Assembly: GCA_017429945.1 (NCBI GenBank)
Contig: JAFRNY010000080.1
Location: 1-64,000, forward strand
Source of the DNA: Bacteroidaceae bacterium
GTDB taxonomy: Bacteria; Bacteroidota; Bacteroidia; Bacteroidales; Bacteroidaceae
Length of the DNA: 64,000 bases
Direction: 5' to 3'
This document shows, one piece after another, positions 63,526 through 64,000 of the stretch. Each line of letters starts with the position of its first letter. Within the stretch, counting starts at the first letter, position 1. A program made the translations under genes and the position numbers. The notes beneath the pieces are model-generated. The model did no database searches and was not told the origin of the DNA. It was given only the letters and a program-made list of their open reading frames with translations.

Positions 63526-64000
63526 TTAACATTTGGGGTCGAGCAAGTCGGGGCGCAGCCGTCGTGTTCGCTCGAGCGACTGCTGCAGTTCCCACTCCTT
63601 GATCTTGGCTTCGTGGCCTGAGAGTAGGATGTCTGGCACTCGCCAGCCTCGGTAGTCAGCAGGCCGCGTGTAGACGGGCGCTGCGAGTAGGTTGTCCTGG
63701 AAGGAATCGGAGAGCGCGCTCTGCTCGTCTCCTATTACTCCGGGAATTATGCGTACGATGGCGTCGGTCATCACGGCGGCAGCGAGTTCGCCCCCGGTGA
63801 GTACGTAGTCTCCGATGCTCACTTCCTTGGTTATCAGGTGTTCGCGAATGCGATAGTCGATTCCCTTGTAGTGGCCGCAGAGAATGATTATGTTCTCGCA
63901 GAGCGACAGCTCGTTGGCCATAGGTTGGTCGAACTGCTCGCCGTCGGGGGTGGTGAAGATGATCTGGTCGTAGTGGCGCTCTGCTGTCAGTGCGCTGATG
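63526..64000 (-). CDS. trmD: tRNA (guanine37-N1)-methyltransferase TrmD, C-terminal part
   Basis: Partial; the 5' end is outside the window. The frame runs from the window edge ([20 protein letters not shown]) without a stop. [40 protein letters not shown] and [18 protein letters not shown] are TrmD trefoil-knot signatures for SAM binding. It methylates G37 of tRNAs to prevent frameshifting. The visible 158 codons cover the second half of the SPOUT domain and C-terminus. Confidence 0.95.
   Translation of the reverse strand, partial: ISALTAERHYDQIIFTTPDGEQFDQPMANELSLCENIIILCGHYKGIDYRIREHLITKEVSIGDYVLTGGELAAAVMTDAIVRIIPGVIGDEQSALSDSFQDNLLAAPVYTRPADYRGWRVPDILLSGHEAKIKEWELQQSLERTRRLRPDLLDPKC

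Overview
The window reads as chromosomal DNA from a Bacteroidales bacterium, most like a GC-rich member of the Prevotella group. The pointers are Bacteroidetes-type promoters (TTTG, 19-21 bases, TAnnTTTG) in front of many genes, Bacteroidales-typical families (DUF4837, DUF4251, BACON-domain lipoprotein, Oar-type TonB receptor, short AMP nucleosidase, GT2-DUF4922-SpoIID fusion) and many secreted glycan-degrading enzymes. The order-level call is firm; the genus is inference. No rRNA, tRNA, CRISPR array or transposase was recognised.

Layout. 190-9212 (minus): a likely operon of a GT2/DUF4922/SpoIID fusion, a GH92 mannosidase and a secreted endonuclease I with dockerin-like tail. 9326-14074 (plus): GH109-type enzyme, Bax inhibitor-1 family protein, RlmN and a DUF4837 lipoprotein. 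14379-23335 (plus): PdxA, a sigma-54 activator, LptE, a TPR-like protein, SecG, GH115, Ffh and FolD. 23404-28248: an MscS-type channel and a GH97 enzyme. 28713-33892 (minus): Oar-type TonB receptor and BACON lipoprotein. 34071-46211 (plus): second DUF4837 protein, AraC regulator, RibD-C reductase, dienelactone-hydrolase-like lipoprotein, FadL-type porin, TPR-AraC membrane regulator, and a large leucine-rich-repeat protein coupled to a 58-residue protein. 46565-49424 (minus): CPBP protease, MenA-like prenyltransferase, lone HsdR-N protein and HigBA. 49779-54036: small peptide gene, large Ig-like secreted protein, and a YoeB-type toxin cassette between 120-bp direct repeats. 55361-64000: PL11 lyase, AMP nucleosidase, HolA, XRE regulator, DUF4251 lipoprotein, flavodoxin, zeta-type kinase with overlapping small gene, and the end of TrmD.

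Working together: the GH92, GH97, GH109, GH115 and PL11 enzymes with the TonB receptor and lipoproteins fit a host- or plant-glycan forager. They are scattered singly; no SusC/SusD pair is present, so this is not a classical polysaccharide utilisation locus. Housekeeping genes (envelope assembly, protein export, folate, vitamin B6, replication) are interleaved.

The strongest unexplained signals are in the repeats. A palindromic element family lies in frame inside coding sequence (a 35-codon insertion in the glycosyltransferase; N-termini of FolD and probably the CPBP protease). A toxin-antitoxin cassette separates an intact signal-peptide gene from what looks like its original promoter, between near-identical 120-bp direct repeats. 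Arrays with an exact 22-base period occur at three gene ends, two of them linked to the same 27-base palindromic sequence. A MITE-like inverted-repeat element lies at 54687-54964.
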